From: Plebeiibacterium marinum
GTDB taxonomy: Bacteria > Bacteroidota > Bacteroidia > Bacteroidales > Marinilabiliaceae
Direction: 5' to 3'
DNA: 48,004 nt
Assembly (NCBI RefSeq): GCF_026013615.1
Contig: NZ_JAPDPI010000042.1
Coordinates: 1-48,004 of the forward strand
This document shows positions 25,072 to 32,876 of the stretch, in pieces. Under the pieces are notes generated by a model. The model did not search any database. It had not been told where the DNA came from and saw only the letters and a program-made list of their open reading frames with translations. Position 1 is the first letter of the stretch. Each line of letters starts with the position of its first letter. The position numbers and the translations under genes were made by a program.

Positions 25072-26436
25072 ATGGCTCAAAAACCTGCTATACCAAAAGG
25101 AACCAGGGATTTTTCGCCCGTTGAAATGGCGAAACGTAATTATATATTTGATACCATAAAATCAGTATTTGTAAAATATGGATATCAACCTATAGAAACA
25201 CCGGCAATGGAAAATTTATCCACATTAATGGGTAAATATGGAGAGGAAGGGGATAAGTTATTGTTTAAGATATTGAATTCTGGTGATTTCCTGGCAAAGG
25301 CAAATGAGCAATTTTTAACCGAAAAGAACTCGGTAAAAACTACAACCCAAATTTCTGAAAAAGGGTTAAGATATGACCTAACGGTACCATTTGCCCGCTT
25401 TGTTGTACAGCACCAGAATGAGATTACATTCCCTTTCAAACGATACCAGATTCAACCCGTTTGGCGGGCAGATAGGCCACAAAAGGGGCGCTACAGGGAG
25501 TTTTATCAGTGTGATGTAGATGTTGTTGGTTCGGACTCGCTGATGAATGAAGTGGAGTTGATTCAGATAGTTGATGATGTTTACAATGCCTTGGGGATTA
25601 ATGTTGTGGTAAAACTGAACAACAGAAAGATACTTACAGGTATTGCCGAGATCATTGGAGAGGCTGATAAAATAATAGATATAACTGTTGCTATTGATAA
25701 GCTCGACAAGATTGGATTAGATAAGGTGAATGAAGAGTTGAGGCAAAAGAATTTGTCGGAAGGAGCTATAGAAAAGCTACAGCCTATCATTAACCTGGCA
25801 GGAACCAATCAGGAGAAGGTAGAAACACTTAAATCGGTTCTTAAAACATCGGAAGTTGGTTTAAAAGGTGTAAGTGAAATTGAAAGTGTACTTGAATATC
25901 TAGCAACCTTAACAATTACAACTGAAGTTGAGCTTGACCTCACCCTGGCAAGAGGGCTGAATTATTATACAGGAGCTATTTTTGAGGTGAAAGCCCTTGA
26001 TGTTCAGATAGGGAGTATTACCGGGGGTGGAAGGTATGATGACCTGACCGGTATCTTTGGGTTGAAAGATGTATCTGGTGTTGGTATATCTTTTGGTGCA
26101 GACAGGATTTATGATGTGATGAATACCTTGGATCTTTATCCTAAGGAATCTATTGTTTCGACCCAATTGCTGTTTGTTAATTTTGGGGAAAAAGAAGCCT
26201 TGTATTCATTAAAGGCCTTACAACATGTTAGGGCTGCCGGAATCAAAGCTGAGTTGTATCCTGATTCTGCAAAAATGAAGAAACAAATGGCTTATGCTAA
26301 TAAAAAAGAAATTTTGTTTGTGGCCATGGCAGGCGAAGATGAAATTTTGGAGAATAAGATTACCCTCAAAAACATGAGTTCAGGTGAGCAGAGTCTTGTT
26401 ACTGTTGAAGAAGCAATAAGTATTATTCAGAAATAA
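25072..26436 (+). CDS. hisS: Histidyl-tRNA synthetase
   Basis: HisS charges tRNA-His. The 454-residue protein shows class II motif 1 (near residue 40), motif 2 around [16 protein letters not shown], the histidine motifs LTVPFARFV and [14 protein letters not shown], motif 3 (GGGRYDDL...[11 protein letters not shown]) and a C-terminal anticodon-binding domain. Two in-frame ATGs exist. The one at 25060 would leave only about a dozen leader bases after the -7 element, while 25072 gives [16 protein letters not shown], matching how homologs begin, so 25072 is preferred. The gene ends in a strong terminator. Confidence 0.96.
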   Translation: MAQKPAIPKGTRDFSPVEMAKRNYIFDTIKSVFVKYGYQPIETPAMENLSTLMGKYGEEGDKLLFKILNSGDFLAKANEQFLTEKNSVKTTTQISEKGLRYDLTVPFARFVVQHQNEITFPFKRYQIQPVWRADRPQKGRYREFYQCDVDVVGSDSLMNEVELIQIVDDVYNALGINVVVKLNNRKILTGIAEIIGEADKIIDITVAIDKLDKIGLDKVNEELRQKNLSEGAIEKLQPIINLAGTNQEKVETLKSVLKTSEVGLKGVSEIESVLEYLATLTITTEVELDLTLARGLNYYTGAIFEVKALDVQIGSITGGGRYDDLTGIFGLKDVSGVGISFGADRIYDVMNTLDLYPKESIVSTQLLFVNFGEKEALYSLKALQHVRAAGIKAELYPDSAKMKKQMAYANKKEILFVAMAGEDEILENKITLKNMSSGEQSLVTVEEAISIIQK

Positions 26437-26444
26437 AATATTGC

Positions 26445-26475
26445 AACGAGCAGGAACAACCTGCTCGTTTTTATT
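26445..26475 (+). terminator. Intrinsic terminator of hisS
   Basis: A perfect 10-bp stem AACGAGCAGG/CCTGCTCGTT (26445-26454 and 26460-26469) with loop AACAA runs into a T-run that overlaps the stop codon of the convergent Spy-like gene. Confidence 0.93.
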
Positions 26476-26950
26476 TTCTTTTAGCCTCTCTTTGTGATGG
26501 TTTTAAAGAGTTTTGATTTCTTATTTGTGTAAGTAAGTAGTTTTTGTATTGCTGTTCGGAATTATATAGTTTAATTACTTTATCAATACTAAGTATACTT
26601 TTGAATTTTTGATGATAGGCTTGTTCCAGTTTTGCTTCTTTCAATCTAAAGTTAATCAGGCTATCAGCCAATTCAGTCTTCTTTTCGCTTGAGTATTTCA
26701 TCCAGTTGTTTTGTAAATCAAGAGTAATCTGTTTTTTTTGTCTGGCAAGACCTTCCCGTTTTTTAAAAAAATCATTGTAAACAGGCCAAAATGCCTGGGC
26801 TTCTTCTGTTGACAGGTTTAATTTATTGGTTATAAATGCAACTTTTTGTGCTTTAAGTCGCTCTATTTTTTCTTCCCTCGAGAATTGTTGTCCCCAGGAA
26901 AATATATGTATAGAAAGAAACAATATTATTAGTAGAAAAGTCTTATTCAT
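26471..26950 (-). CDS. Exported Spy/CpxP-like helical protein of a sigma-factor operon
   Basis: The 159-residue protein has a signal peptide (residues 1-20, ending SWGQ) and a highly charged helical mature part. The segment KLNLSTEEAQAFWPVYNDFFKKRE resembles the LxLTxEQ-type repeat of periplasmic Spy/CpxP proteins. In Bacteroidota, proteins of this kind lie behind ECF sigma and anti-sigma genes and are often labelled sensor of ECF-type sigma factor. It is the third gene of such an operon, 10 bp after the anti-sigma-like gene. A periplasmic stress-sensing or chaperone role is inferred from context, not shown. Confidence 0.8.
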   Translation of the reverse strand: MNKTFLLIILFLSIHIFSWGQQFSREEKIERLKAQKVAFITNKLNLSTEEAQAFWPVYNDFFKKREGLARQKKQITLDLQNNWMKYSSEKKTELADSLINFRLKEAKLEQAYHQKFKSILSIDKVIKLYNSEQQYKNYLLTQIRNQNSLKPSQREAKRK

Positions 26951-26960
26951 TTTTTTTGCT

Positions 26961-27389
26961 TTAAAAGATTACAATATCTTCAATGTCTTCGTATGTCAAT
27001 CCTTCAAGTAAGTTGGGATCGGAATTTATATTGTCAAATATAGCATTGTTTTCATTATCGATTATGATATCTATTAACTCATATTCATCAAAACTGGGGG
27101 ATAAATACTCAAGAGATACTTCTGTTGTAAATGATGCATCTGCAATTTGATTGTTGGTTTTTGATATTGGAGATACATAGTAAACCAAAGTAATCAGGGT
27201 AAAAATAGCCGCAAGTGACAGCCATGGCTTTAATATCATAACAACCTTTTTCCCGGTGGATATTTTTTTTGACTCAATCAGGCTCATCATTTGATCATCA
27301 AACGAATCAAAATAATGATCTGGAACAGAGAATCCAGTATCCGGGTTTTCCTTTTTTATCTGATTAAGTATATTAAACTCCTCTTTCAT
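26961..27389 (-). CDS. Putative membrane anti-sigma factor
   Basis: The 142-residue protein has a cytoplasmic N-terminus of about 48 residues, one membrane segment (about 49-70, VVMILKPWLSLAAIFTLITL) and a periplasmic acidic C-terminus. This is the usual topology of a single-pass anti-sigma factor. No zinc-binding HxxxCxxC motif is present, so it is not a ZAS-type protein. It lies 74 bp after an ECF sigma factor gene and 10 bp before a Spy-like exported protein. Binding to the adjacent sigma factor is inferred from position and topology. Confidence 0.75.
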   Translation of the reverse strand: MKEEFNILNQIKKENPDTGFSVPDHYFDSFDDQMMSLIESKKISTGKKVVMILKPWLSLAAIFTLITLVYYVSPISKTNNQIADASFTTEVSLEYLSPSFDEYELIDIIIDNENNAIFDNINSDPNLLEGLTYEDIEDIVIF

Positions 27390-27463
27390 TTCAATTATCT
27401 CCTGTTATTTCTTTGATTCTGGTTTTATTAAAAGGTTTAATTGTTCAGATCAAAAAAAATCTA

Positions 27464-28030
27464 TTATTTGTTTACTAATGTGTTTTTTAAGTATGCTTCA
27501 ATTTTTTTTGCAGCGTGGTGATATGATGCTTTTAAAGATCCAACTGAAGTTTCTAAAATTTCAGCAATCTCACCATATTTTAAATCATCAAAATATTTCA
27601 TATTGAATATGATTTTTTGTTTTTCAGGTAAAGTGCTAATTGCTTTTTGAAGTTGTATCTGAATTTCAGTTCCTTCAAAGTAAGGATCGCTTTTTAGTTG
27701 GCTTTCCAGTTTGTTTACTTCTCCATCTATAGGATAGGCACTGTTTTTTTTCTTTTTCTTTAGTAAAGTTAATGATTCGTTTGTTGCTATCCGGTATATC
27801 CAGGTGTATAAAGCCGAGTTGCCTTGGAAAGAATCAAGGTTCTGCCATATTTTCACAAACGTATTTTGTAGCACATCGTCGGCATCTTCATGTGTAAGTA
27901 CTATTTTTCTAATGTGCCAATATAGCCTTTCTTTATACTTTTGCATTAGTATCTTAAAGGCTTTTTGTTGGCTGTCCTTAGATTTAAATAGTTCAACAAG
28001 TTCTATGTCATTTATTTTCTGGTATGCCAT
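27464..28030 (-). CDS. ECF-type RNA polymerase sigma factor
   Basis: This 188-residue sigma-70-family protein has region 2 (about residues 25-95, with HEDADDVLQNTFVKIWQNL and YTWIYRIATNESL) and region 4 (about 130-183, LPEKQKIIFNMKYFDDLKYGEIAEIL and the recognition helix SVGSLKASYHHA), with no region 1 or 3. It is first in an operon with an anti-sigma-like membrane protein and a Spy-like exported protein, which suggests an envelope-responsive circuit. Its target promoters cannot be read from this window. The 259-bp upstream gap to ychF shows no exact TAnnTTTG on the minus strand, so it may drive itself from a different promoter. Confidence 0.92.
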   Translation of the reverse strand: MAYQKINDIELVELFKSKDSQQKAFKILMQKYKERLYWHIRKIVLTHEDADDVLQNTFVKIWQNLDSFQGNSALYTWIYRIATNESLTLLKKKKKNSAYPIDGEVNKLESQLKSDPYFEGTEIQIQLQKAISTLPEKQKIIFNMKYFDDLKYGEIAEILETSVGSLKASYHHAAKKIEAYLKNTLVNK

Positions 28031-28239
28031 TAATATTATTTCTCAATCAATATCGATTAACTTACGGTTCTTTTGACGTGATATATGTAAAAAGGTTTAA
28101 TATTATGCGGCAAAATTTATTGAATGGGCAGTTTTAGTTTTTTAAAGTATTGTTATATAATGAGATGTGGGGTAGTGCCAAGTTGCAGTAATTTGTTGTG
28201 TTATTTCCCATAATGTTTTTTCAAGCCGAAAATTTGATG

Positions 28240-28247
28240 TACTTTTG
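28240..28247 (+). promoter_or_regulatory. -7 element of ychF
   Basis: TACTTTTG followed by C matches the Bacteroidota -7 consensus and lies 42 bp before the ychF start. The -33 position is T-rich without TTTG. Confidence 0.6.
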
Positions 28248-28289
28248 CACAAATTTTTGATAAAATAGTGATACTGAAATAAATATAAA

Positions 28290-29390
28290 ATGGGATTACA
28301 ATGTGGGATTGTAGGTTTGCCAAATGTTGGAAAGTCTACATTATTTAATTGTCTGTCAAATGCTAAAGCTCAGTCTGCTAATTTTCCATTCTGTACTATT
28401 GAGCCTAATGTGGGTGTTATAACAGTACCGGATGAGCGTTTGATTAAACTTGAAGAATTGGTTCAGCCACAAAGGGTTTTGCCTGCAACGGTTGAGATTG
28501 TAGATATTGCAGGATTGGTGAAGGGTGCAAGTAAAGGTGAAGGTCTTGGAAATAAATTCTTGTCAAATATCCGTGAAACAGATGCAATTATCCATGTTTT
28601 GAGATGTTTTGATGATGATAATGTAACTCATGTTGACGGTTCGGTTGATCCGGTCAGAGATAAAGAAGTGATTGATATGGAACTTCAGATGAAAGATTTG
28701 GAGACCATTGAAAATCGTTTGCAGAAATCAGAAAAAGCAGCCAAGGCTTCTAAAGATCAGGATCTAAAGCGGTTGGTAGAAGTTTTGTATTTGTATAAAG
28801 AAGTTCTGGAATCAGGGAAATCTGCCAGAACGGTTGAGCTTACCGAAGCCCAGCAAAAAGTATCTAAAGATTTATATTTGCTTACCAATAAGCCAGTATT
28901 GTATGTGTGCAACGTTGATGAAGGCTCGGTTGTTGATGGCAATGGTCATGTTGAAGCAGTAAAAACAGCTGTTGCTGATGAAAATGCTGAGGTTTTGGTA
29001 ATTGCAGCACAAACAGAAGCTGATATTGCAGAGTTGGATTCGTTTGAGGAAAGACAAATGTTTTTAGAAGATATAGGGCTTTCTGAATCAGGGGTTGCAA
29101 AATTAATCAGGTCGGCCTATAAACTTTTAGAGTTAGAAACTTATTTTACCGCAGGGGTTAAGGAAGTAAGAGCTTGGACCTATCCTAAAGGTGCATGTGC
29201 GCCACAGGCAGCTGCTGTTATTCATACTGATTTTGAAAAAGGTTTTATCAGGGCTGAGGTTATTAAATATGATGACTATGTACACTATAAGTCGGAATTG
29301 GCTTGTAAAGAAGCAGGGAAGATGAATGTTGAGGGTAAAGAATATGTTGTTCAGGACGGCGACATTATGCATTTTAGGTTTAATGTATAA
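28290..29390 (+). CDS. ychF: YchF/OLA1-family P-loop ATPase
   Basis: The 366-residue protein is a universally conserved Obg-family member that hydrolyses ATP rather than GTP. G1 GLPNVGKST (about residue 8), the switch region NFPFCTIEPNVG, G3 DIAGLVKGASKGEG and the altered G4 motif CNVDE (instead of NKxD) all fit YchF. The C-terminal TGS domain follows TYPKGACAPQAAAVIHTDF. It associates with ribosomes and affects the oxidative-stress response in other bacteria. It is monocistronic, with its own -7 element and terminator. Confidence 0.96.
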   Translation: MGLQCGIVGLPNVGKSTLFNCLSNAKAQSANFPFCTIEPNVGVITVPDERLIKLEELVQPQRVLPATVEIVDIAGLVKGASKGEGLGNKFLSNIRETDAIIHVLRCFDDDNVTHVDGSVDPVRDKEVIDMELQMKDLETIENRLQKSEKAAKASKDQDLKRLVEVLYLYKEVLESGKSARTVELTEAQQKVSKDLYLLTNKPVLYVCNVDEGSVVDGNGHVEAVKTAVADENAEVLVIAAQTEADIAELDSFEERQMFLEDIGLSESGVAKLIRSAYKLLELETYFTAGVKEVRAWTYPKGACAPQAAAVIHTDFEKGFIRAEVIKYDDYVHYKSELACKEAGKMNVEGKEYVVQDGDIMHFRFNV

Positions 29391-29421
29391 TTGCCTCGTT
29401 CAAAATTTAAGATAGTAGAAT

Positions 29422-29450
29422 AAGCCGGTCAGTAATGATCGGTTTTTCTT
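29422..29450 (+). terminator. Intrinsic terminator of ychF
   Basis: The stem AAGCCGGTCA/TGATCGGTTT (29422-29431 and 29436-29445 with two G-T pairs, loop GTAA) is followed by T residues. Confidence 0.8.
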
Positions 29451-29469
29451 TTTTATGCACTATTAAAAG

Positions 29470-29498
29470 TTGTAATTTTATTGCAGGAATTACTTTTG
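29470..29498 (+). promoter_or_regulatory. Promoter of the DUF4294 gene
   Basis: TTG at 29470-29472, an 18-bp spacer and TACTTTTG at 29491-29498 form a good Bacteroidota promoter. The predicted leader before the ATG at 29515 is only about 10 bases. Confidence 0.7.
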
Positions 29499-29514
29499 TC
29501 ATACTCTCTTTTTT

Positions 29515-30123
29515 ATGAGGAAGCTTTGCAAAAATATAATTGTGTTATATGGATTAATGACATTCAGTTTGAGCGTTGTGGCTCAGGTGGATACTCTTAA
29601 AACCAGTACTCTAAATCTTTTAAAAGGCAAAGTGCTTGAAGGAGATACAATTCCCCATGTGTACATTAAAGAGGTGCAGGTTTCTCCCCCTTGGAAGTTT
29701 AAAAATAAAAGGCAGCATAAGCGATATAGCAGATTGGTTATTAATGTTAAAAAGACTTTGCCCTATGCCAGGCTGGCTAAGCGGCGGTTGGATGCCATAG
29801 CTTTGGCCTTAGACACAATATCTGGCGAAAAGCAGAAGAAGCAATATATCAAAATTGCTGAAAAAGAACTTTTTGAAGAGTTTGAAAAGCCTTTAAGGAA
29901 ACTTACTTTTTCACAGGGAAGGATGCTTATTAAATTGATAGAAAGAGAAACCGGAGATACTAGTTATAAGTTAATAAAAGACTTAAAAGGAGGTTTGTCG
30001 GCATTTATGTGGCAGTCTGTTGCACGAATTTTTGGTTCAAACCTTAAAACTGAATTCGATTCGGAAGGAGATGACAGAATGATTGAGCATATAATAATGT
30101 TGTTGGATAATGGGGTGTTGTGA
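29515..30123 (+). CDS. DUF4294-family exported protein
   Basis: The 202-residue protein has a signal peptide (residues 1-24, ending VVAQ). The mature part matches the DUF4294 pattern as I know it: GDTIPHVYIKEVQV, then KRYSRLVINVKKTLPYA, then a long charged helical region with FSQGRMLIKLIERETGDTSYKLIKDLKGG. These proteins are confined to Bacteroidota and have no assigned activity. The gene has its own promoter with a very short leader and is convergent with a LytTR regulator. The family call is good; function is unknown. Confidence 0.82.
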   Translation: MRKLCKNIIVLYGLMTFSLSVVAQVDTLKTSTLNLLKGKVLEGDTIPHVYIKEVQVSPPWKFKNKRQHKRYSRLVINVKKTLPYARLAKRRLDAIALALDTISGEKQKKQYIKIAEKELFEEFEKPLRKLTFSQGRMLIKLIERETGDTSYKLIKDLKGGLSAFMWQSVARIFGSNLKTEFDSEGDDRMIEHIIMLLDNGVL

Positions 30124-30189
30124 GGGAGGTGTAGGAAAAGATGCAAATTTCTTATTGAGAAAGTTAGGTGTGTTTGATAGTGATAAGAC

Positions 30190-30930
30190 CTAGTTTGAAT
30201 TATTAGTTAATCTGGATAATTCTTCAATTAGATTTTTAAAGTTGGCAGAGGCCAGGGGTACTTTAATACCATCAAGGTGAATAATATTTTTCTCTTTATC
30301 AATTTCAGATATGTAATTAAGATTTGCGATACACGAACGGTGGGTTCTGAAAAAATGTAGTTTAGGAATGTTTTCTTCAATACTGCCTATTGTTTTGGAT
30401 ACATATAAAGGTTCGTCATTATCCCTGTATATTTTGCAGTAATTTCCATCTGCCTCTATGGCTTTTATTTTTTTATACGGAATAATATGAACGCCTTTTT
30501 GGTGGTTAACCAAAAGTTTGCAATTGTTATAGATCCATTGTGCGTTGTTTTTGTAATTATCTGTGTTTTGTTGTCGAATATTTATTTTTAGTACTATGTC
30601 TACCAATTGCTTTGGCTTTATTGGTTTTAATAAATACCCGGCTGCTCCAAGTCCAACAGCATTAACCGCATATTGTTGGTGTGCAGTAACAAAAACCACA
30701 TCAAAGTTTATGTTGGTAAAATAATTGAATAACTCTAAACCTGATTCTTTGGGCATTGATATGTCAAGAAAGACAATGTTGGGGTTTAATCTTCTGATTA
30801 AAGCAATCCCTTTTTCAAGATCGTCTGCTGTATCCATAACTTCAACAATATCGTTAAGATACATTTCAAGTATTTTTTTTATGCTCTGACGGGCAGAAGA
30901 TTCGTCATCAATTATTATTGCCTTTAGCAT
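30190..30930 (-). CDS. LytTR-family response regulator
   Basis: The 246-residue protein has a receiver (residues about 1-120: IDDES, phospho-acceptor Asp in IVFLDISMP, VTAHQ, LLKPIKP) and a C-terminal LytTR DNA-binding domain (about 145-240: IKAIEADGNYCKIY, FFRTHRSCIANLNYI). Such regulators usually pair with a 5TM/LytS or His-kinase-family sensor; none is adjacent, so it is an orphan here. It should bind DNA as a dimer at short direct repeats. It is convergent with the DUF4294 gene. Target genes cannot be told from the sequence. Confidence 0.93.
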   Translation of the reverse strand: MLKAIIIDDESSARQSIKKILEMYLNDIVEVMDTADDLEKGIALIRRLNPNIVFLDISMPKESGLELFNYFTNINFDVVFVTAHQQYAVNAVGLGAAGYLLKPIKPKQLVDIVLKINIRQQNTDNYKNNAQWIYNNCKLLVNHQKGVHIIPYKKIKAIEADGNYCKIYRDNDEPLYVSKTIGSIEENIPKLHFFRTHRSCIANLNYISEIDKEKNIIHLDGIKVPLASANFKNLIEELSRLTNNSN

Positions 30931-31085
30931 GGAATAGATTTTTGGATGCTTGTAGTTATTTTAATTTATAACATGTGAATTTAAATAAAATATTCAAATT
31001 TTCAAGCATAAAAAAGTCGTCTTGTTTAAAAAAGTGGGGGGTTCATTTGTAAATCATGGTGTTTCATTAAATGAGGCGGATGAGG

Positions 31086-31118
31086 TTTGGTTAGAAAACT
31101 GAAATTTTATCATCTTTG
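31086..31118 (+). promoter_or_regulatory. Probable promoter of the 39-aa membrane protein gene
   Basis: TTTG at 31086-31089 and CATCTTTG at 31111-31118 (one mismatch to TAnnTTTG), spacer 21 bp, precede the small ORF at 31150 with a leader of about 25 bases. Confidence 0.5.
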
Positions 31119-31149
31119 TGTGAAATTTGTAATAACTAAATGACTAATT

Positions 31150-31269
31150 ATGAGAGTTACCAGACAAACACCTTTGCTAGGATCGATTTTAAGGGCTGAT
31201 GTCCCAAACGTAATTTTAACCATTCAAATTATTATCGTAGGCCTGGCTATCTTTGTACTTATTTTTTAA
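31150..31269 (+). CDS. Small single-pass membrane protein (39 aa)
   Basis: An ATG at 31150 opens a 39-codon frame ending in TAA at 31267-31269. The N-terminal half is polar and basic (MRVTRQTPLLGSILRADVPN); the second half is one hydrophobic helix (VILTIQIIIVGLAIFVLIF). A promoter-like pair lies just upstream and a strong terminator starts 6 bases after the stop codon, so the unit promoter-ORF-terminator has almost no room for anything else. This framing is the main evidence that the gene is real. I recognise no family. It could be a membrane regulator or an accessory subunit of a larger complex. Confidence 0.65.
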   Translation: MRVTRQTPLLGSILRADVPNVILTIQIIIVGLAIFVLIF

Positions 31270-31274
31270 AGTGC

Positions 31275-31309
31275 AAAAAAGGCCTCCTTTCTTTTGGGTG
31301 GCCTTTTTT
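31275..31309 (+). terminator. Intrinsic terminator after the 39-aa gene
   Basis: AAAAAAGGCC (31275-31284) pairs with GGCCTTTTTT (31300-31309), extended inward by CC/GG pairs. The A-rich left side means it could also stop the convergent elbB transcript. Confidence 0.92.
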
Positions 31310-31328
31310 ATGTTTCGATTAAAGTAAT

Positions 31329-31973
31329 TTATAATTTTATTATTTCGTCAATTAAATTTAAGGTTCCCTGTTCAATCTGAGCAATGTTTGCATCAAGCAT
31401 GTAACAAGGGGTTGTTACAATTTTGTTTTTTGCGTCTATAACAGTCTCTGTATGATTTGTATTCTGATGCGTCGATCCCATTTGGGTGATGGTATCTTTG
31501 GTGGCAATATCGTTTCCTATGGTGACCAGAGAGCCTGGAATTATTTTAGCAATTACTGCAGGAGCTATGCACATGGCCCCAATGGGTTTTTTGTTCGTCC
31601 AGAATTCTTTTATTTTTTCAGCAACTAATGGAAGAACTTTGCAATCTGCTCCCTCAAAAGCAAGATTGCTTAAATTTTTGGCAGCTCCAAAGCCTCCCGG
31701 AAAAACAATGGCATCAAAATCATTAGAATTTAAAGTTTCAAGATCTTTGATCTGGCCTCTGGCAATCCTGGCTGATTCGACCAATACATTTCTTGATTCC
31801 TGCATTTCTTCACCGGTAATATGGTTTATTACGTGGTGTTGAGTGGTGTTTGGGGCAAAACATTGGTAAATAGCACCTTTTTTATTAATAGCTAAAAGAG
31901 TTAGAGTTGCTTCATGTATCTCAGAGCCATCAAAAACGCCACACCCCGATAAAACTACTGCTATATTTTTCAT
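31329..31973 (-). CDS. elbB: ElbB-type glyoxalase (DJ-1/PfpI superfamily)
   Basis: The 214-residue protein belongs to the DJ-1/PfpI superfamily branch ElbB (sigma cross-reacting protein 27A). Seen are VVLSGCGVFDGSEIHEA at the N-terminus, IVFPGGFGAAKNL in the middle, and the nucleophile-elbow cysteine in IGAMCIAPA (about residue 134). The length matches E. coli ElbB (217 aa), reported to have glyoxalase activity. It stands alone, convergent with the small gene at 31150. No exact minus-strand TAnnTTTG was found upstream. Confidence 0.93.
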   Translation of the reverse strand: MKNIAVVLSGCGVFDGSEIHEATLTLLAINKKGAIYQCFAPNTTQHHVINHITGEEMQESRNVLVESARIARGQIKDLETLNSNDFDAIVFPGGFGAAKNLSNLAFEGADCKVLPLVAEKIKEFWTNKKPIGAMCIAPAVIAKIIPGSLVTIGNDIATKDTITQMGSTHQNTNHTETVIDAKNKIVTTPCYMLDANIAQIEQGTLNLIDEIIKL

Positions 31974-32295
31974 TTGTCTTTATTGGTTAGTAGTATATTT
32001 CATTATTGAAAAAACCAAAGTACTATTTTTTGTGGTAAAGCTCAATAATTATGTATTCTTTTCGTTATTATAACTAAGGAAAGTGCTTATATATTGATGT
32101 GTTTATTAATAATTTTTAACTTTTAAAGACGGTGTTTTTTTAATAGCTTGGTAAAGCTAATTTAGATATTGGAGCAGCAATTGTTGGGGTGTTTGATTTT
32201 TTATTGAAATGAAAACCGGTAATTATAAAGGGCTAAAGGAATCTAAATTGTAGTTAAAAGCTGTTAAGGTTTTTTTTATCAATTAGTTAAACTGT
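31974..32295. other. AT-rich intergenic region, no gene seen
   Basis: This divergent gap between elbB and the 50-aa gene holds no supported ORF, terminator hairpin or repeat. Only the -7 element at its right end (32296) is recognisable. Confidence 0.45.
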
Positions 32296-32303
32296 TATAT
32301 TTG
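32296..32303 (+). promoter_or_regulatory. -7 element of the 50-aa membrane protein gene
   Basis: TATATTTG is an exact match to TAnnTTTG and lies 7 bp before the ATG at 32311, so the transcript would be nearly leaderless. Confidence 0.55.
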
Positions 32304-32310
32304 TAGCGTA

Positions 32311-32463
32311 ATGTTAGAAAAATTTAGGGAGATGTTTAGAAAAACGGATGATAATACGGTTAGGTTAAAGAGAAAGATTTTTTGGTTTTTCGTAATTGAA
32401 GTTTTGTTGGTAATTGCTTTATTAGGTTTCACATTTTTCTTGATTACTGTTGTGTTGAACTAA
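32311..32463 (+). CDS. Small single-pass membrane protein (50 aa)
   Basis: The frame from ATG 32311 to TAA 32461-32463 encodes 50 residues. Residues 1-24 are polar and strongly basic (MLEKFREMFRKTDDNTVRLKRK); residues 25-49 are one hydrophobic helix (IFWFFVIEVLLVIALLGFTFF). The positive-inside rule puts the N-terminus in the cytoplasm. An exact -7 element lies immediately upstream. It ends 4 bp from the stop codon of the convergent DUF3859-like gene. I recognise no family, and the frame is short enough that chance cannot be ruled out, but promoter position and protein composition support it. Confidence 0.6.
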   Translation: MLEKFREMFRKTDDNTVRLKRKIFWFFVIEVLLVIALLGFTFFLITVVLN

Positions 32464-32467
32464 TATA

Positions 32468-32857
32468 TTACGGTTCTTTAACATATAGTGATTTTTGGAT
32501 TAATAGTTCCCCTTCGAGCCAGGTTGTAAGTTTCCATTCTCCTTTTTTATTATGGATGGGTTCCCAGATGGTATCTCCTAAAAAGAACTCATAATCGTTA
32601 GAACGTACAAAATATTCTCCGGTAAAGGGGGGTGCAATTCTACCATTTTCATCTGTAAATGGCGGATGATCTATCTTAAACGTAATCCTTTTTCCTTTTG
32701 CTCCTTTAATTTTAATCACATAGCCAAATTCAATGTCTAATTCCAGGGGTATCTGTTCTGTTATTTTTAATAATTTTGGTAAAGCGCGGGAATTTCTATC
32801 CCAGTTTGTATATATTCCGTAGCTATATAATTCTGTCTGTATTTTTTTCTTTGCCAT
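32468..32857 (-). CDS. DUF3859-like protein
   Basis: The 129-residue protein has no signal peptide or membrane segment and is beta-rich. LELDIEFGYVIKIKGAKGKR (about 37-56) and the C-terminal GEWKLTTWLEGELLIQKSLYV resemble the DUF3859 family, in which a G-rich loop and a final strand pair are conserved. No activity is known for the family. It follows the 733-aa TPR gene on the same strand with a 19-bp gap, so the two are probably co-transcribed. Family assignment is moderate. Confidence 0.65.
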   Translation of the reverse strand: MAKKKIQTELYSYGIYTNWDRNSRALPKLLKITEQIPLELDIEFGYVIKIKGAKGKRITFKIDHPPFTDENGRIAPPFTGEYFVRSNDYEFFLGDTIWEPIHNKKGEWKLTTWLEGELLIQKSLYVKEP

Positions 32858-32876
32858 TTATTTGTAGGTTTATGTA

